Under the pieces are notes generated by a model, which had not been told where the DNA came from, searched no databases, and was given only the letters and a program-made list of their open reading frames with translations. DNA of 64,000 nt from Phoronis australis. Taxonomy: Eukaryota; Phoronida; Phoronidae. Position numbers and translations under genes: made by a program. Of this stretch, positions 1 to 12,208 are shown piece by piece; the first letter of the stretch is position 1, and each line of letters begins with the position of its first letter. The DNA lies in the NCBI GenBank assembly GCA_002633005.1, contig NMRA01000044.1:663568-727567 (forward strand). The letters run 5' to 3'.

Positions 1-454
1 TGGAGTATTTGTTACTGTTTCTTTGAAGGGAGATATTGTTGGGCAGTTTCTAAGATACGTTTTCTTGCCGCCCTCAAAATGAGCGCTGCACACTTTATGC
101 TACGAAGTCGGAAAGAATTCACGAAGTCGGCCTTTGCTACCAGCTCTACCGATGTCTCTGACCCATGTTTAACGCAGTTCTTGATCCTTGGGAAACAGGT
201 AGTAACTAATTTTTTTATTTCGCTAACTGGTATTATAGCATGCCAGGCACACAACACGTATAACCTCCCTGTGGCCGGTTCGCCCCCACGCTTGCCGACG
301 TACTTGTTTACCGGCTTAACCACAATGCAACATTCTGACCCATTTCCAATATGGCGGCGTTGCAACTCCGCTATTCACCCGAGTCTATTGAATCAAACAT
401 TAACAGTGTTAATAAGCAGTTGTGAAGTCTAGAACTTTCTCAACCTGTGTTGCT

Positions 455-828
455 TAAAAATAACAACAAGGGAAGGAATAGTGGATTAAAGGGCGCATTG
501 TAGAAGTTTGTGGACCGTTGAATTATTTAGGGAAGTTAGGTTTTGTCATGTTGATCATTTACTTGGACAGATGATGTCAAAGTGTACGAGGAGTCAACTC
601 AGGGTCAGCCAGACGAAACTGAATATCCAATACCTACTTTGGGCGATTTGCCGAAACCAGATTTGGATAGTACACCTGCAGTTGACTCGACTCCTTTACC
701 CACTCATGAGCCTTCCAGGGCTGATGAGAATGAAGTATCTCAGCTACAGTAACCCTTGTTGCTTATTTACTTTGCGTCGCAGTTCTCGAATTTCTAAGCC
801 TCCAGATCGGTTGACTTATACAAAGTGA
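455..828 (+). pseudogene. Ty3/gypsy-type pol C-terminal remnant
   Basis: Read across frames, this stretch gives the end of an LTR-retrotransposon polyprotein. Around 490-570 there is a GPLNYL...VRFCHVDHLL pattern like the GPY/F module at the end of Ty3/gypsy integrases. An acidic, proline-rich linker follows (about 575-750), then the terminal motif RRSSRISKPPDRL (about 775-820) and a TGA at 826-828. At least two frame changes and a TAA near 750 break it, so it is dead. Nothing upstream of 455 is recognisable as the rest of pol, and no LTR is evident downstream. The family assignment rests on the C-terminal tail only, but that tail is characteristic. Confidence 0.6.
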
Positions 829-3206
829 ACTTAAGGATTCGAAAACTGTACAGGTGTGTTATTGTTTTCATTTATTTACCTATACAGGAATTTTTCACTA
901 GGCGATGAGGAAGGTTATATATATTGTTTTCATTAGCGGTCATGCACTCTAACTTGCGCCACCTCCCCTGTTACTTGTTTCCGGTAATGCAGGATGAATT
1001 TACAACAGGTGTGGTTTCCTGTCTTTTTTAGCGTTCACAATCCTAGTATCCAACATCCGCCAGTTTTGTTTGTGAGAACTTTTATGGAAATCGGCTGTTG
1101 CATGCTGTTTTCCAAAAAATGCCACAACTATTTCCGAATACGCCTAGATTGAGCTGGATTTGTGATGAGTGGGATTCAACATAGTTTTAATTGCAATCGA
1201 TGACGGGAACTGTCTGACAAAGAAAACACGAATCGCGTACACGGCGAAGCTTAGGCAACACGTACCCCCTTGGTTGTCCGGTTAGGGGCTACAATACTTC
1301 CCATTATTTTCTGTACGAATTTCGTCCCTTGTATCTTAAACGGGAGGTAGGCCAAATCTGGTCACCGATTAAGAGTTTTCACCTCGTCAAAAAAATACAT
1401 TCCGCACTTAAATCTATCGTTTAAACTTTCTTCAGTGGTCCTTTCTATTTCTATACATATCTTTGATGAAGCTTAGTTCCGAGAATTAAAGTGACTTTGG
1501 CGAAACATTCCAACTCCACTTTTTTGGTCATGGTTAACCTTTTCACCGCGCGTGATAACCATGAGTAGGTCAGTTGACGTCAAGCGAGTTAGGCAAAGGA
1601 TTGCGCCAGACTGGGCAAAGCGTGTGACGCTGATGCGTGACACTTGCAAAATAGCATGGGAAGGTATCAGGTGAAATTTGTAAGATTTATATCCCTTGGA
1701 ATTTTTATTCCTCAACGTCCGCGATGTTACGTAACTTCCTCAAAATGGTACCCGGTAAGAGAAACTCGAGCAAAACGCGACAGATTTTCATCGATTTGTT
1801 CAAATTATCTTGATTGAATTGTCTCCAGACTGTTGGTATGTGTTAATCACAACTCTAAGCGCATATTGCATGTTTCATTTAGTTGTATTTCCTGTATTTT
1901 GAAATTCATAATTTTTTGTGGAGATGTACTATCGCCCCTGTATGACTGCAGCACCCAGGGCGATGTAATTGCCGAGATGAAGCTGTGCTACTTAATTTGC
2001 TACGCTGACTATTCACACGCACGGATTACACCACCTTCGCGCCTTGGGGTCACTACAATGGCTGTAGTCCTCGACGCTTCACGTTTCAAAACAGCTCCTA
2101 GCAGGCGGGACGGAAGGAAAGCACCCACAGCATGACATTCTTCTTTAACAACCCATCAGGTTCATGTGGCAGCGTACTTACCCCTTCCGTTATCCGACGG
2201 TTAGAAATATCTCTTGCGCACTATCATTTTACGCTGCTTTAGCCGTGCCAACGTCGGCCGGAGCCTTTTTATATCGGTCTCACGTTTTGGTGGGTTATTT
2301 CTCCAATCATCATCAGGAGCTACATCGTTCTTAGAAGAACATGCCCTAGAATATGACACAGGCAGGGTGGTCATTTAGATCGTAATTTTTATGGTGCGTG
2401 ATAGTGTTTGAGTTTAGGACCTTTCAGTTGTCAGTCTAGCACTCTAAGCAAAAGACCTCTGAGCGATCCAGTAAATTCCAGAACATTTCACTATACTTAC
2501 GTCTCTCTTATTGCCTAAGGATGGCCAATGTCGCTTGGCTACTTGTTAGACTGACGGAAAATATTGTCATGTAGCTTCACGTCCGTAGCCTCCTTGGTAT
2601 TTCTCAGCCTGTTTCACCGTCGAGTATCCAGATGTTGTCCCATTGGATGTGTTTTGTCGTTTGAGGGATACTGCTTCTCTACAGCATTTCTTGTGTTCAG
2701 CAATCCTGGTATACAATGTTTCACTGACATAGTATTCACTGAATTCTAAAGGACTTTAGTAGATGGCGTTCTTCTTTTCCATTTGTCTGCTGTTGATTAG
2801 ACTTTCGTCAGTCGTCGACCCAGAGTTTCTGTTCTATAAGCGAAAAACTTTCTCAGCCAGTACCTCGCAAGTGCTTTGGGTCTACGGAACCTAGCCCTGA
2901 TTACTAAGTGGACTGAAAGTCTTCGGAAAGATAAATACCAAGTTGGTTGTGGCAGTGTATCGTAGGTGACCTTGAAAACAGGCTTGAGTTCCGTAGAGGA
3001 GAGAAGCTCTCGAAAAGGCAAGAACACGCAACATTTCGTGTGATAACAAAATTTATTACCAGCGAAGCACGTGGTTCCACTAGCTTCCTTTTGAAATTTT
3101 TGCGTCTACGCAAGTACCCAGGGGTATGTTTCATGAAAAGTGATTTAAAGATTAGCACGATAGGAAAATAACACAATTTTAGTGGACGTGCAGCAAGTAG
3201 AAAGCT
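829..3206. other. Non-coding stretch without a recognisable gene
   Basis: ORFs here are short and show no motif I know. Apart from the dispersed repeat listed at 1738-1986 I see no gene, RNA gene or clear transposon end. Confidence 0.5.
1738..1986 (+). repeat. Dispersed repeat, same family as 62787-63105
   Basis: Direct comparison shows shared blocks. GCGACAGATTTTCATCGATT followed by the same next ~17 bases occurs here (from 1779) and at 62976. A block around 1917-1975 (GATGTACTATCGCCCCTGTA onward) matches 63049-63105 directly, and the same block appears inverted at 62787-62846. This copy has only one of the two arms, so it looks like a truncated member of an inverted-repeat element. No coding potential. 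Confidence 0.6.
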
Positions 3207-3510
3207 TGTAAGATGCTTCACGTTTGTTTGCTCCGGGTGGCTCATGGTCAAGTGTATATTCGTGGCTGAATGGACTGAATGTAATTTGCATGTGACCTGA
3301 CCCTCATTTGAGTATTAAGTGTTGTGCGCTGACTCGATTTACTCACATTGTGGCAGTGCATATTTGGCGTCAGTGAGGAGAGCCAGGGAGCGGCAGTATT
3401 GAGAACTGAAACAGAGAAGAACTGTGAGAATGTTAATTAGAAATGTTTCACGTCTCTCAATAAGGCAGTGTTAAAAGATATTAACTCCTCTTGACTTGCT
3501 AACACTCACA
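3207..3510 (+). repeat. 5' LTR of BEL/Pao copy 1
   Basis: Begins TGTAAGATGCTTCACG and ends ACACTCACA. It matches 14015-14318 over its whole length with about seven differences (for example A/C at the GGTCA[A/C]GTGT site). Confidence 0.93.
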
Positions 3511-3530
3511 TTGGTTCTCAATAAGCTCTT
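3511..3530 (+). other. Candidate primer-binding site of BEL/Pao copy 1
   Basis: The sequence directly after the 5' LTR reads TTGGTTCTCAATAAGCTC. The TGG at 3512-3514 could pair with a tRNA 3' CCA end. I could not assign the tRNA species. Confidence 0.4.
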
Positions 3531-3539
3531 AACTGTGAG

Positions 3540-5639
3540 ATGGCTGAAGCCGAAAGAGAGAGTGTGATGTAGAGTGTGAAAAATGATCTGTTTGGGGACG
3601 AGGAATCGTCAAAAAACATGAAGGAGGTCTACTCTAGGAAAGCACTTGCACAACTGAAATTAAAGCAAATGCAGCAGCTTAGTGAAATAGAGAGAGAGCC
3701 TGAAGCACTGAAACAGTTGGAGGCAGAGTCTGAATGACGTAGGCGTGAGGAAATGCCTCGCATGGAAATGCAGGTTCAAGAAGCCACGTTAGCCGCCGAT
3801 AATGATGTCTCGCCAATGAATACTCCGTTTGCCGCTGGTGCTAAGCATACTAGCACTCACAGACCCCGTGCAGAGCCGAATGCTGGTGCAGCGCGGTTCC
3901 CTAGTTTCCCGCAAGAGGCGCCGCGGTCGTATTCTGGTTTACCGGAAGTTATGAAGCAGCTCGCGGAAACTTTGAAAGAAGGGTTTGAAATGCCGAAAAA
4001 AGAACTGCTTACATTTGATGGCAATCCAACTGAGTATTGGTCTTTTATTCGAAATTTCGAGGCTAATATTGAATCTAGAGTTATTGATAGTCAGTCTAAG
4101 CTAATGTATCTTTTGCAACAGTGTAAAGGGAAAGCTAAACAGTGTATTGAAAACTGCTCTATTTTTGGTAACTCAGAGCTAGCCTACAGAAAAGCAAAAG
4201 CGATGTTGTATGATAATTTTGGTCAAAAACATGTTATAGCTCATGCGTTTATTAAACAGGTGACCCAAGGTCCAGTCATTGATGGTTCTAACGGTGTGGC
4301 TCTCTCAGACTTAGCTGTGCTCATGAGGAGAGGCATGCTCACTCTGGGACAAATGCAAGCTAAGTGGGCAGAGCATACTAGTGGTATCATGGATAAACAA
4401 GGTGTAGAGCCAAAGTTCTAAGATTTAACTGATATCATTGAGTCAAAGGCTAGAGTAGCTAAAACTCTGTATGGACAGATTGTTGGTTCAAAATCTAAGT
4501 ATAGATCTGAAAAGCAAGTTGCTAAAACTCAGTCACGTGGTGATAAAGTGTCTTTTGCCACACAGTCACAGGGTAATGCTGTAGATAAGAAATTCTGTTC
4601 CTTGTGTAAGACAACCGATCATGATCTATTGACTTGTTCTAGGTTTGTTCATGACTCTCTTGAGGGTAGGAAGAAAACCATTCGTCAGGCAAGAAGATGT
4701 TTTGTTTGTCTGAAACAGGGTCACATCTCTAAGTATTGCAGAGTCAAGGTGGTTTGCAGTGTTGATGGTTGCGGTAAACGACATCACTCCTTGATGCATG
4801 ATCCTGGTTTCACACGGACAGAACCTCCTGCTAACGAAAGTGTTTCAAATGCTGGAAGTAAGGCTACTGAGTGTAAGGTAGATGGTAATTCTAGTGCTTG
4901 TAACTCAGTTCGCAGTAGCTGTAATGTGAAACTCAAATGTTTACCAGTTGTTGTTAAGTCGAGAAAAAGTAAAAATGAAGTTCTAACATATGCTTTGTTG
5001 GATGATGGATCAGATGTTTCTTTGTGTAGTCGTAAGTTAGTAGATCAGCTAGGAGTTGATGCTGTTCCAAAAGAATACACATTAACGACGGTTAATAATA
5101 CTGTTAAGCGTAAAGGGTTTGAACTTAATCTGATCATTGGTTCAATAATTACTGATGATAGTTTAGTGGTAAACAATGTGCTTTCGATTGATAAGTTGAC
5201 CATTTCTGATTCATGCATTCCTACTAGTGATGATGTGAAGGGCTTGAATCATCTTCATGGTGCTGAGATTCCTGAGTTGCCACAGTCTCGTCGTGAAATA
5301 GGTATTATCATTGGTTCTGATGTACCAGAGGCACACTGGATTTTTGAGGAACGCAGAGGTAGACGTATGCAGCCATATGCAATTCGTACTCTACTTGGTT
5401 GGACATTACTGGGACCGGTGAGGTCTGCGGGTAATCGCAGTGGGTTTCTTGCTAAGTATCTGAGTACGCAGAAAGATGATGTTTTGCAACGGTCAGTTAA
5501 TAAGATGTTTTCATATGAGTTTTGCAATTCTCATGATCCAAAGTCTGCGATGTCTATTGAAGATAAATCAGCATTGCGTAAGATAGAGAGTTCGATTTCT
5601 TTGGATAATTCAGGTCATTATTCTGTTGCGTTACCTTGA
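3540..5639 (+). pseudogene. BEL/Pao copy 1 gag and aspartic protease region
   Basis: One reading frame from the ATG at 3540, interrupted by TAG at 3570, TGA at 3735, TAA at 4419 and TGA at 5637; the reading phase is kept across all four, so these are point mutations. Part order: a charged coiled-coil-like N-terminus; a gag core around 3990-4260 (ELLTFDGNPTEYWSFIRNFE, DUF1759-like); Cys/His knuckles at about 4590-4800 (CSLCK...CFVCLKQGHISKYC...H); and a retropepsin-like active site at about 4995-5020 (LLDDGSDVSL). The gag core and protease belong to the Pao-type families. Expected role is particle formation and polyprotein cleavage in the ancestor; this copy cannot make the full product. Confidence 0.88.
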
Positions 5640-7671
5640 AGGGATGAGAAACCAGATTTACCTAACAATAAGGAACTTGCCCAAGCAAGATTGCGTCTTT
5701 TGAAGAAAAGATTTCTTAAAGATAACTCGTTGTTTGAGATGTATAGGAAATCGGTTAATGACTATGTTGATAAAGGTCATGCAAAGGTCGTTTCAGAGAA
5801 CGAAAGTGTTAATAGTGATTCAGAGCTCAGATGGTACCTACCCCATCATCCTGTTGTGACAGCTAAGAAACCTGTAAAGGTCAGGGTAGTATTTGATTGT
5901 TCAGCTAAGTATAAGGGTGTCTGTCTGAATGATGTATTATTACAGGGTCCAGATATGACTAATGACCTTGTGGGTGTTTTGATGCGTTTTACGCAGGATC
6001 ATGTGGCTTTGGTTGCTGACATAGAGGCAATGTTTCATCAAGTTCGCGTGAGGACTGATGACTGTAATGCGTTACGCTTTTTGTGGTGGCCTAATGATGA
6101 TTTGTCTCAAGATCCGGTAGACTACCAGATGTTAGTCCACATATTTGGTGCAACTTCTCCATGCGTTGCCAGCTATTGTGTTAAGCACACAGTTGAGGAT
6201 TTCGGAGGCGAGTATGATGATTTGACATGCTCTACTGTTAGTAATAATTTCTATGTCGATGATTTGTTGAAATCTGTTGATTCGGAGTCTAGAGCTCTAC
6301 AACTAATTGAACAGCTGCGTGATATGATGTCGAGAGCTGAATTTCATCTCACTAAGTGGATTAGTAACAGTCGCAATGTTCTTGCTCACATTCCTGATAG
6401 TGAGAGGGCTCCGTCAGTTGTAGATTTAAATCTTGATAAATTGCCGATTGAATATGCTCTTGGTGTTCAGTGGAATGTTGATAGCGACACATTTAGTTTC
6501 CGTGTTGTAGAGAAGTCTATTCCTTCTACAAGAAGAGGTATCTTGTCAGTAGTAAGCTCTATGTATGATCCCCTAGGTATGGCTTCTCCATTCATTTTGC
6601 CGGGTAAACTGATTTTGCAGAAATTGTGCGTAATGAAACTCGGATGGGATGAATTGATACCTGACGATATGTTGTTGCAGTGGAGAGGTTGGTTAGACGG
6701 TTTTTCTAGGTTGAGTGTTATTGATGTTCCTCGCTGCTTTAAGCCTGTTGGATTTGGTGAGAGTTACTCTGTTCAATTACATTGCTTCTCAGATGCTTCG
6801 GAAGTAGGGTATGGCGTTGTGACTTACTTACGGTTGTTGGACGATTGTGGTAATGTTTTCTGTTCTATCGTCTTAGGAAAGTCGCGTGTTGCTCCTTCCA
6901 AAGGTTTGACTATCCCCAGGTTAGAATTATCTGCTGCGGCTTTAGCTGTGAAGATCTCTTGTTTTGTTAGAGATGAGATACAGTTTGAGATTGATGATAT
7001 TGTCTTTTGGACTGATTCTACCATTGTGTTACAGTATATCAGAAATACGAAGTCTAGGTTTAAGGTCTTTGTTGCTAACCGTTTATCATTGATTCATGAG
7101 CATACTGAGGTTTCTCAGTGGAGACATGTTGGCAGTAGTTTGAATCCTGCAGACTACGCATCTCGTGGGTTAAAACTGTTTGGACAGGATAAGATTCAGC
7201 AGTGGTTGAGAGGACCAGACTTTTTGTGGCTTGATCCTAGTCGCTGGCCACTTACTCCAAGTGAACTGAGCGATATTCCGGAGAATGATCCAGAACTTAG
7301 GAAAGAGGTTAAAGTGTTTTCTACTGGTGTTGATTGTGCTGGTGATCATCCTCTAGATCGATTGTTTAAGCGTTATTCATCGTGGTACAAGCTGTTGAAA
7401 AGTGTTGCTTGGTTATTGCGTTTTAAGATGTATCTCCGCTGTACTGGTACCAAGGACAGTGTTTGTCCTTCTGGCTACCTTAAGGTTGCTGAAATCCGGA
7501 TGGCTTCTGACATTATTGTTAAGCATGTACGATCACAGGTATTTTCTCAAGAGTTGTCTCAGTTGTTGGAGATTGAGTCTGTTGATGTTCAGCAACGGCA
7601 GGTTAAACGATTGAACAAGCGTTTTGGTAGATCTAGTTCCCTGCGCAAACTGAATCCTATGTTGGTTGAAG
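5640..7671 (+). pseudogene. BEL/Pao copy 1 reverse transcriptase and RNase H
   Basis: Continues the gag frame after the TGA at 5637. The RT core runs from about 5835 (WYLPHHPV) through KVRVVFDCSAKY and a palm segment VALVADIEAMFHQVRV, to the catalytic YVDD box near 6250 (NNFYVDDLL). RNase H follows from about 6780 (HCFSDASEVGYG, then IPRLELSAAAL and FWTDSTIVLQYI). The last readable part is the linker before the integrase zinc finger (SSSLRKLNP at about 7630). The frame then runs into the inserted DNA at 7672; the ~40 codons after that are insertion sequence, not pol. Confidence 0.9.
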
Positions 7672-8821
7672 CAGGAAGAGATAACCAGGAAAGGACAACT
7701 GTTTTAGCGCATTTTAACGTGATTTTAAACGTGATTTCAAAAGTAAATGTTCACGTTATCTATAATCCAAGCATTATTTTTGAAAGATTAACTCCTTAGC
7801 TATAAAATGACACCACTTTGGTCCTCAAAGACTGCATATTACTGGCACTGGGATGCTTTGAACGTGACATGTTTACCCTTCCAAAAGATGCTTCTTCCTA
7901 TGCATGCACTCGGGCATGAGCCTCTTTTTTGAACCAACAGATGTCACTAACATATGCAAATGAGGCTCGCATCGCTACGTCATACGATGTCATACGGCGC
8001 GAGCTTCCAATTTGAAACGTCAGGTGCCTTTAGTGTATGACTTGAAACGCAGTAGTCTACTTGATCGGGTATATCCTAGTATGATTCCAAGTAAACTCAC
8101 CCAAGTCAATGTTCAAAGAACATTGAGTATGGTTTCACATGAAAATACATTTAATTGTATTTGGATACGCTTGCGTGTGTGTATGCGTGGACTTTGTCAT
8201 TTTGCTTAAATCCAGATTTAAAAGCAGAAATTCAGTAGCGTTAGCCCTAAGCCACGGTGGCCGGTGTCGTGGCGGTCCCCGGGAAGTCTGATCCATGCAC
8301 GTGCAATTCGATGAACTAATGCTAGTCGCTGGTCAGCTCCGCTACGATTCATTTGGGACGTGCGGCTTAGCTCGAACCTATGCCCGTGTTCTGGCTCCAA
8401 AGATCGTTTTTTGATCCCCAACGGTTTCGGGAAAAGTTCATTTTAATAGGGTCATTCCCTGAAGATTTTTTTGAAAGGTATGGTCCCCGAAGTCCTTGGC
8501 CTATAGAGCTCATCAAAATTCCTTGTTGAAACACGGCCACTTGTCCAGATTCTGCCGGGCGGCTGGGGAAAATGAACGTGTGTCCCAAAAATGTACACAC
8601 TTCAACGCCTGCACTTCAAGTTCATTTCTCGTCAATCACTGGCCGCGGATTCTACGCCGGTCTAATGCATGACTACACCTTATTTTTAACGTGGGTACGT
8701 AACTGAGTCATGACGTGCCCAGCCTGTGCAGTATGCACGGGAATGGCAAGCAAACGATTCGGTTTTGAAGAGCCACTAAAATTCATTGCACAATACTACT
8801 GTGACAAGGAAATGCAAAGAC

Positions 8822-8908
8822 ACCGCCTATAGACCATATGCAGCGTAGCACTAAAAAAAAGTGGGGCTATAGCCCTCCCCCCAGCGCCTTATGGTGCGCT
8901 GCCCATTG
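8822..8908 (+). repeat. Dispersed repeat shared with 56105-56187 (inverted)
   Basis: CCGCCTATAGACCAT...GCGTAGCACT...AGTGGGGCTATAGCCC matches the reverse complement of 56105-56187 over roughly 80 bases with few differences. It contains the short palindrome GGGCTATAGCCC. Function unknown; probably part of a short non-autonomous element. Confidence 0.6.
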
Positions 8909-9489
8909 ACCAAACGGTCAATTCTCCCGAACCGCCCCACCGAGAGAGGATCCCGTCTAAAGTGGTATGATAGACTAAAAATCATTAAGCTTGGGAAAGA
9001 GTGACAGTTGATTCTTTCACACGTCGTGTAACCCAGCAAGAAATGACATTCCTCAATATGAAAGCCGCTTGTGCGATTTCACAAAAACAGGAAAATAGAA
9101 GTAATCACTGAATTCCAACATTGGGCCCTCTATGCGTGAGCGGCCCTTTAATAATTTGTCAATAAAAACACGAAAAAGGTGGTTACTTAAATGTCACCAA
9201 TGGCCCCCTTCAAGGACTGCTTAAAGGCGAAGGCAACCTTTTTCCATGTCATTTTGAGCTAAAATAAGGTTGGTTGGTTATCCTAGACATATTTTCCACT
9301 TAATTACAGCTTTTCGTAATTTTATTAATTACTCATCCGCTACTCCGGAAGTGACGTTTTAGGACGCAAGCATTTCGCGACAATTTCTATTCATATAGTC
9401 TGACTGTGAGAGCTGACGAGTCAGTCATTGTTCTACCTCGGTTGTGTTGAGTTCCGTCGTCTTTTGCTTTCATTTACTAGTCAGTTAAC

Positions 9490-10290
9490 ATGCCACACTG
9501 TTGCTGCGTACCAGGATGTACTAATTATCGGCTCACGCGCGCTTTAGGGAGTACCTTTGCATCGCTTTCCGATGGATGACACACTTCGCCGTACTTGACT
9601 CGTTAGTGTGAAGAACGCAGCGTTACCCGTCCACGCAACGTACAAAGCAGTGGAGAATAACGTGTGTGTGGCAAGCACTTTCTGCCGTCCGATTACGAAA
9701 GGGATTTGTACGCTGAACTGATGAAGGTCCCTGCGAAACAATGCCTGAAGAAGGATGCCATTCCGTCTGTGTTGATTCCCGGCAGTGCCCCGTCGCCACC
9801 CCCGAGAAGTGCGTTTTTGAAGCGAGAAGCCTCGCGAGTTGTGGCCAGTACAGTGACTGGAGCCAGTGGAGGCACTTCATAAACTGTCACCCTGCCTCCG
9901 AACGTACCCCCCGAGCGTGCAATTCCTGGAACCAGTAGTGATTCGCCCTGTGCTGTTTTCTCCAGCCCAGAGCCTCTAAGCAGCCCTGCAGCGATATTGA
10001 GTAGTGGGAGTGATTACAGGCTCAGTTCGACACCCAGTGAAGAGGATAGTTTGTCGTCCAGTGAACAGATCGGTGAGCCAAAGTTTATTGTGGACTTGTC
10101 TAAAGTGTTGGCGCTATTTAGAAGGTGTGTGGCGAGGGAGTCACACGACACGGTGTAAGCAGTTTGGGTGCTCAGGTCACCATCCAGTGGGAGTGTGTCG
10201 CGGGACACTCTGGCAAGTGGGACAGTTGTTCCTCTGTCCGTGGTATGCCGGAGGTCCACTTAACCATATCCAGTAGTGGCTTGGCCTCAT
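9490..10290 (+). pseudogene. Degraded THAP-domain protein of the TTAA element
   Basis: ATG at 9490 opens MPHCCCVPGC, the start of a THAP C2CH zinc finger. After a one-base frame change come LHRFPMDD (about 9560) and a TGA at the position of the invariant THAP tryptophan. NNVCGKHFLPSDY (about 9657-9695) and AIPSV (about 9760) then complete the domain. THAP domains bind DNA in P-element-type and Kolobok proteins. A serine/proline-rich tail follows. Around 10125-10250 a further frame gives a Cys/His/Trp pattern (WECVAGHSGKWDSC) that may be the start of a transposase-like core. Frameshifts and the stop make it non-functional. The last 120 bp overlap the opposing minus-strand ORF, so its end is uncertain. 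Confidence 0.65.
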
Positions 10291-10589
10291 CGAACTCTGA
10301 ACAGCACAAGCATTCCATTGAGGTAGGCATAACAACGCACACGGTGCATGTGCACCAAGATGTGTCACCACGTACGTCTGTCCTCAATAGCCGCCTCGTT
10401 TCTCTCAACAGCTACCTGTGCCTGTGCGTACTCTGCCTCGTTATACTCGGGCTCAAACATGTACCCACCCACTGAATGTCCTTGAAAAAAATCCTCGTCA
10501 CCACTGCTGTGAACAAGGTCTCCGTCACTCACACTCCTGTCACTGTGATACGGGTCACCGACTCCAGCCACTTTCAGCTTACAACACAC
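10172..10589 (-). pseudogene. Minus-strand P2X7-C-terminal-like zinc-cluster ORF of the TTAA element
   Basis: Reading leftwards from 10589: an acidic segment (GDLVHSSGDEDFF), then GGYMFEPEYNEAEYAQAQVA, and after a frame change near 10370 the Cys-rich core SWCTCTVCVVMPTSMECLCC (about 10285-10345). The WCxC...C..MPT..EC.CC pattern is the one I know from the intracellular C-terminal domain of P2X7 receptors, which also occurs as a stand-alone domain in many invertebrate multi-copy proteins. There is no channel part. It is convergent with the THAP ORF in the same element, so both probably travelled together. The frame break makes it a pseudogene. Confidence 0.5.
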
Positions 10590-10976
10590 TAAACAATCCC
10601 TAAATCCAACGTAGTTGAGTTCTCTACTAACCTATCTTGCCGCAGTGGAAAGTGGTGGCGACAATTGTTGAAAAACAGCACAAAACAAAAGTAGAATAGA
10701 ACAGATTCGCACGGTAAAGTCAACGCAAAACCAAGTGGCGGGAAACGCTTGCCTCCTAAAACGTCACTTCCGGAGTAGCGGACGAGTAATTTATAAAATT
10801 ACGAAAAGCTGTAATTAAGTGGAAAATATGTCTAGGATAACCAACCAACCTTATTTTAGCTCAAAATGAAATGGAAAAAGGTTGCCTTCGCCTTTAAGTC
10901 AGTGAACGGGAAAACGCTGTCATGCAGTGAAAATGGAAGGCAGCAGCAGGCCAGTGGGCGTGTGTGATAACTCGGA

Positions 10977-12208
10977 TTTCTAGTCTCTTATTATGAAAAC
11001 TATTGAAGGCAATTATCAGCACCTGCAAACAAGAATTTTGAAGTATGAAGAATTTCAACAGGAATTAGCTGTAGTCTTAGTCGTGAAGCTGCCGACATTC
11101 CAGCCACGGCTATTGGTCCTTTGAAGCAAGTGCATGTACACGATTTTTGAAGAATGGCAAAGAAACGTTTTGTGTTGACGGAACTGTCCTTGGGGAGGAA
11201 ATGAGGCATTTGATAATGAACAACTATTGTGGATTAATTTGGGATAACACCTAGCAAAACTAACTTCCAAGTATGCAATACTGTGGCGGAATTAAGAAAT
11301 ATAATTATGACAGTGCTAACTGGAGCTGTGTGCGATTTTTGCCGAAATATCTAACGTTAGACTTACAGCAGGCCCGGGATATGCTTGAGAGCCACAAAGT
11401 GTGCTAAAATGGTAGAAAATTAGGCGTAACATTTCTATAGGAGATAAAAGGTTGATTACCGCAGAAGGCCGATGTCTTAAATGCCCAGAAAAAATTAGGA
11501 AGGCAAGGTGACTTGCCAAGAAAACGGCAGTCGGGGCACTCTAAAGGAAAGTACTTCAACCAATTCCAATTATCCGGTGCAACTTCTCTCACTCGACGGT
11601 GTTGTTTCACGACACCGCAACCTCCCAAAAAAACGAAACGCGGAGGGTGAGATATTACAGAGTACAACTAGCAATGATTTGACAGTTGAGCTTGAGAAAA
11701 CCCAGTGTTGAGCTATCCTTTATTAAAGACGTTAAATTTTCCGTTGAGAATCTGACTGAAGTCATAGATGAATGCGACGGGAAGGATATCGAGGAGTACA
11801 CGGAGAGAAAGGAAGCTTTAAAGATTGCTTTCTTTGAAGACCAGGAGCGAAACCGTGAATAATAAATTAATGAAAAATGCATGGTATAGACACAATTAGA
11901 AGCTTTCAAACTATTGCGTTTGTGTGCTGTCCATATTAATATTTATTCTTGGATACAGGTTCCCACCTCAAAATGAATTTCCCACGGTCGTTCTTTATGC
12001 CGATAGCAATTTTTTCGTCAACTGGATTAGAACAGGAATCATAGATCTCTCGCGCGCTCAGTCTATGGTTCTGACACTTCAAACTTTTGTCAACACGATA
12101 GCTAGCCTCAGAAAGTTCGATGTTGACCTAGTTCTAAACTTCTCTGCAACCCACTGTAAGGGGATGAAAACAATTCAAAGTCCGCTCCTTGAAATAGGGC
12201 TTGCTTAG
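10977..12208 (+). pseudogene. Degraded coding-like stretch of unknown family in the outer insertion
   Basis: Several open segments in different frames follow one another: an acidic segment after 11700 (FSVENLTEVIDECDGKDIEE) and an ORF at 11924-12208 with TVVLYADSNFFVNW. I do not recognise the family. It could be the remains of the protein of the 5.0-kb inverted-repeat insertion. No catalytic motif can be assigned. Confidence 0.25.

Larger units (their letters stand above)
9225..10893. mobile_element. TTAA-flanked element with ~150-bp inverted repeats (Kolobok-like)
   Basis: Flanked on both sides by TTAA (9221-9224 and 10894-10897). The arms, about 9225-9376 and 10742-10893, are near-perfect inverted copies (AGGCGAAGGCAACCTTTTTC at each end). 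TTAA duplication is known for piggyBac and Kolobok transposons. The THAP-domain ORF inside favours Kolobok, where THAP proteins have been described. A minus-strand ORF with a P2X7-tail-like Cys cluster is also present. At 1,669 bp with broken frames it is an internally deleted, non-autonomous copy. It sits inside the 7672-12691 insertion. Confidence 0.8.

Noticed and set aside
1-432. Overlapping 117-codon ORFs on both strands at the window start
   Set aside because: No motif in either frame, no splice context, and mutual overlap; treated as chance.
10004-10276. 90-codon plus-strand ORF in the TTAA element
   Set aside because: Wrong frame relative to the THAP protein and the Cys-rich frames; a shadow.
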